Origin: JADHUC01 sp964617665
GTDB taxonomy: Bacteria; Planctomycetota; Planctomycetia; Pirellulales; Pirellulaceae
DNA: 14,719 nucleotides
Assembly: GCA_964617665.1 (NCBI GenBank)
Contig: CAZUAH010000341.1
Coordinates: 1 to 14,719, forward strand
Direction of reading: 5' to 3'
The position numbers were made by a program, and so were the translations under genes. The notes below the pieces were generated by a model that ran no database searches, had not been told where the DNA came from, and was given only the letters and a program-made list of their open reading frames with translations. Within the stretch, counting starts at the first letter, position 1, and the number at the start of each line of letters is the position of its first letter. Of this stretch, positions 14,651-14,719 are shown in pieces.

Positions 14651-14719
14651 GTAGGTCAGGCTGTGCCTGACGAAATGCGGTTTCACATCGTTCGAGCCGG
14701 TTTCCGTCAGGCACAGCCT
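14651..14719. repeat. Inverted repeat running off the window end
   Basis: AGGCTGTGCCTGACG at 14658-14672 is matched exactly, inverted, by CGTCAGGCACAGCCT at 14705-14719, with 32 bases between. The left arm also folds on itself (GTCAGGC/GCCTGAC, 14655-14671, 3-base loop). The left arm is preceded by GTAGGTC, so the right arm probably continues GACCT beyond the window. From memory, GTAGGTCAGGC-type repeats are frequent in Pirellulales. It lies in the upstream region of the FGE-TolB gene. Confidence 0.75.

Noticed and set aside
1..14719. CRISPR array, tRNA, rRNA, IS element or phage genes
   Set aside because: No regularly spaced direct repeats, no tRNA or rRNA-like segments and no transposase or phage structural motif were seen on either strand.

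Overview
The window looks like a piece of a Planctomycetota chromosome, probably Pirellulales-like, most likely from a metagenome assembly. The pointers are a DUF1559 pseudopilin-like protein with the H-X9-DG signature, a large secreted HzsA-like protein with two CXXCH haem sites, several secreted beta-propeller proteins (WD40, TolB/PD40), a sulfatase-modifying-factor/TolB fusion lipoprotein, and palindromic intergenic repeats of a kind I remember as common in that phylum. A run of exactly 100 N at 4069-4168 is a scaffold gap that cuts two convergent genes. The phylum call rests on gene content, not on a marker gene. No rRNA, tRNA, transposase or CRISPR array was seen.

Layout. 1-914: an 81-residue protein overlapping a MNT/AbiEii-type nucleotidyltransferase by 14 bp, a likely toxin-antitoxin pair. 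1208-4068: HzsA-like protein (signal peptide, discoidin-like domain, propeller region, HZS-alpha-like region, two CXXCH), 3' end lost in the gap. 4169-4950 (minus): secreted conserved protein of unknown function, also cut by the gap. 5112-5852 (minus): class I SAM methyltransferase. 6066-10329: tightly spaced operon-like run of three exported proteins: a neutral-ceramidase-like hydrolase, a right-handed beta-helix protein and a protein of about 14 WD40 blades. 10369-10503: inverted-repeat element with internal hairpins between convergent genes. 10662-11543 (minus): DUF1559 protein with a 12-glycine tract. 11808-12803: TupA-like periplasmic binding protein without transporter partners and with a Gly/Arg tail. 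12828-14585 (minus): lipoprotein fusing a formylglycine-generating-enzyme fold to a TolB-like propeller. 14655-14719: an inverted repeat running off the window.

How the genes work together. Nearly every large protein carries an export signal, so this is mainly a cell-envelope/periplasm region. The only clear functional groupings are the toxin-antitoxin pair and the 6066-10329 transcription unit. The latter may process a lipid or glycan substrate, but its substrate cannot be read from the sequence. I see no phage, integrative element or defence island. The most unusual items are the HzsA-like protein away from hydrazine synthase partners, the substituted active-site motifs in the ceramidase-like, TupA-like and FGE-like proteins, and the palindromic element at 10369-10503.
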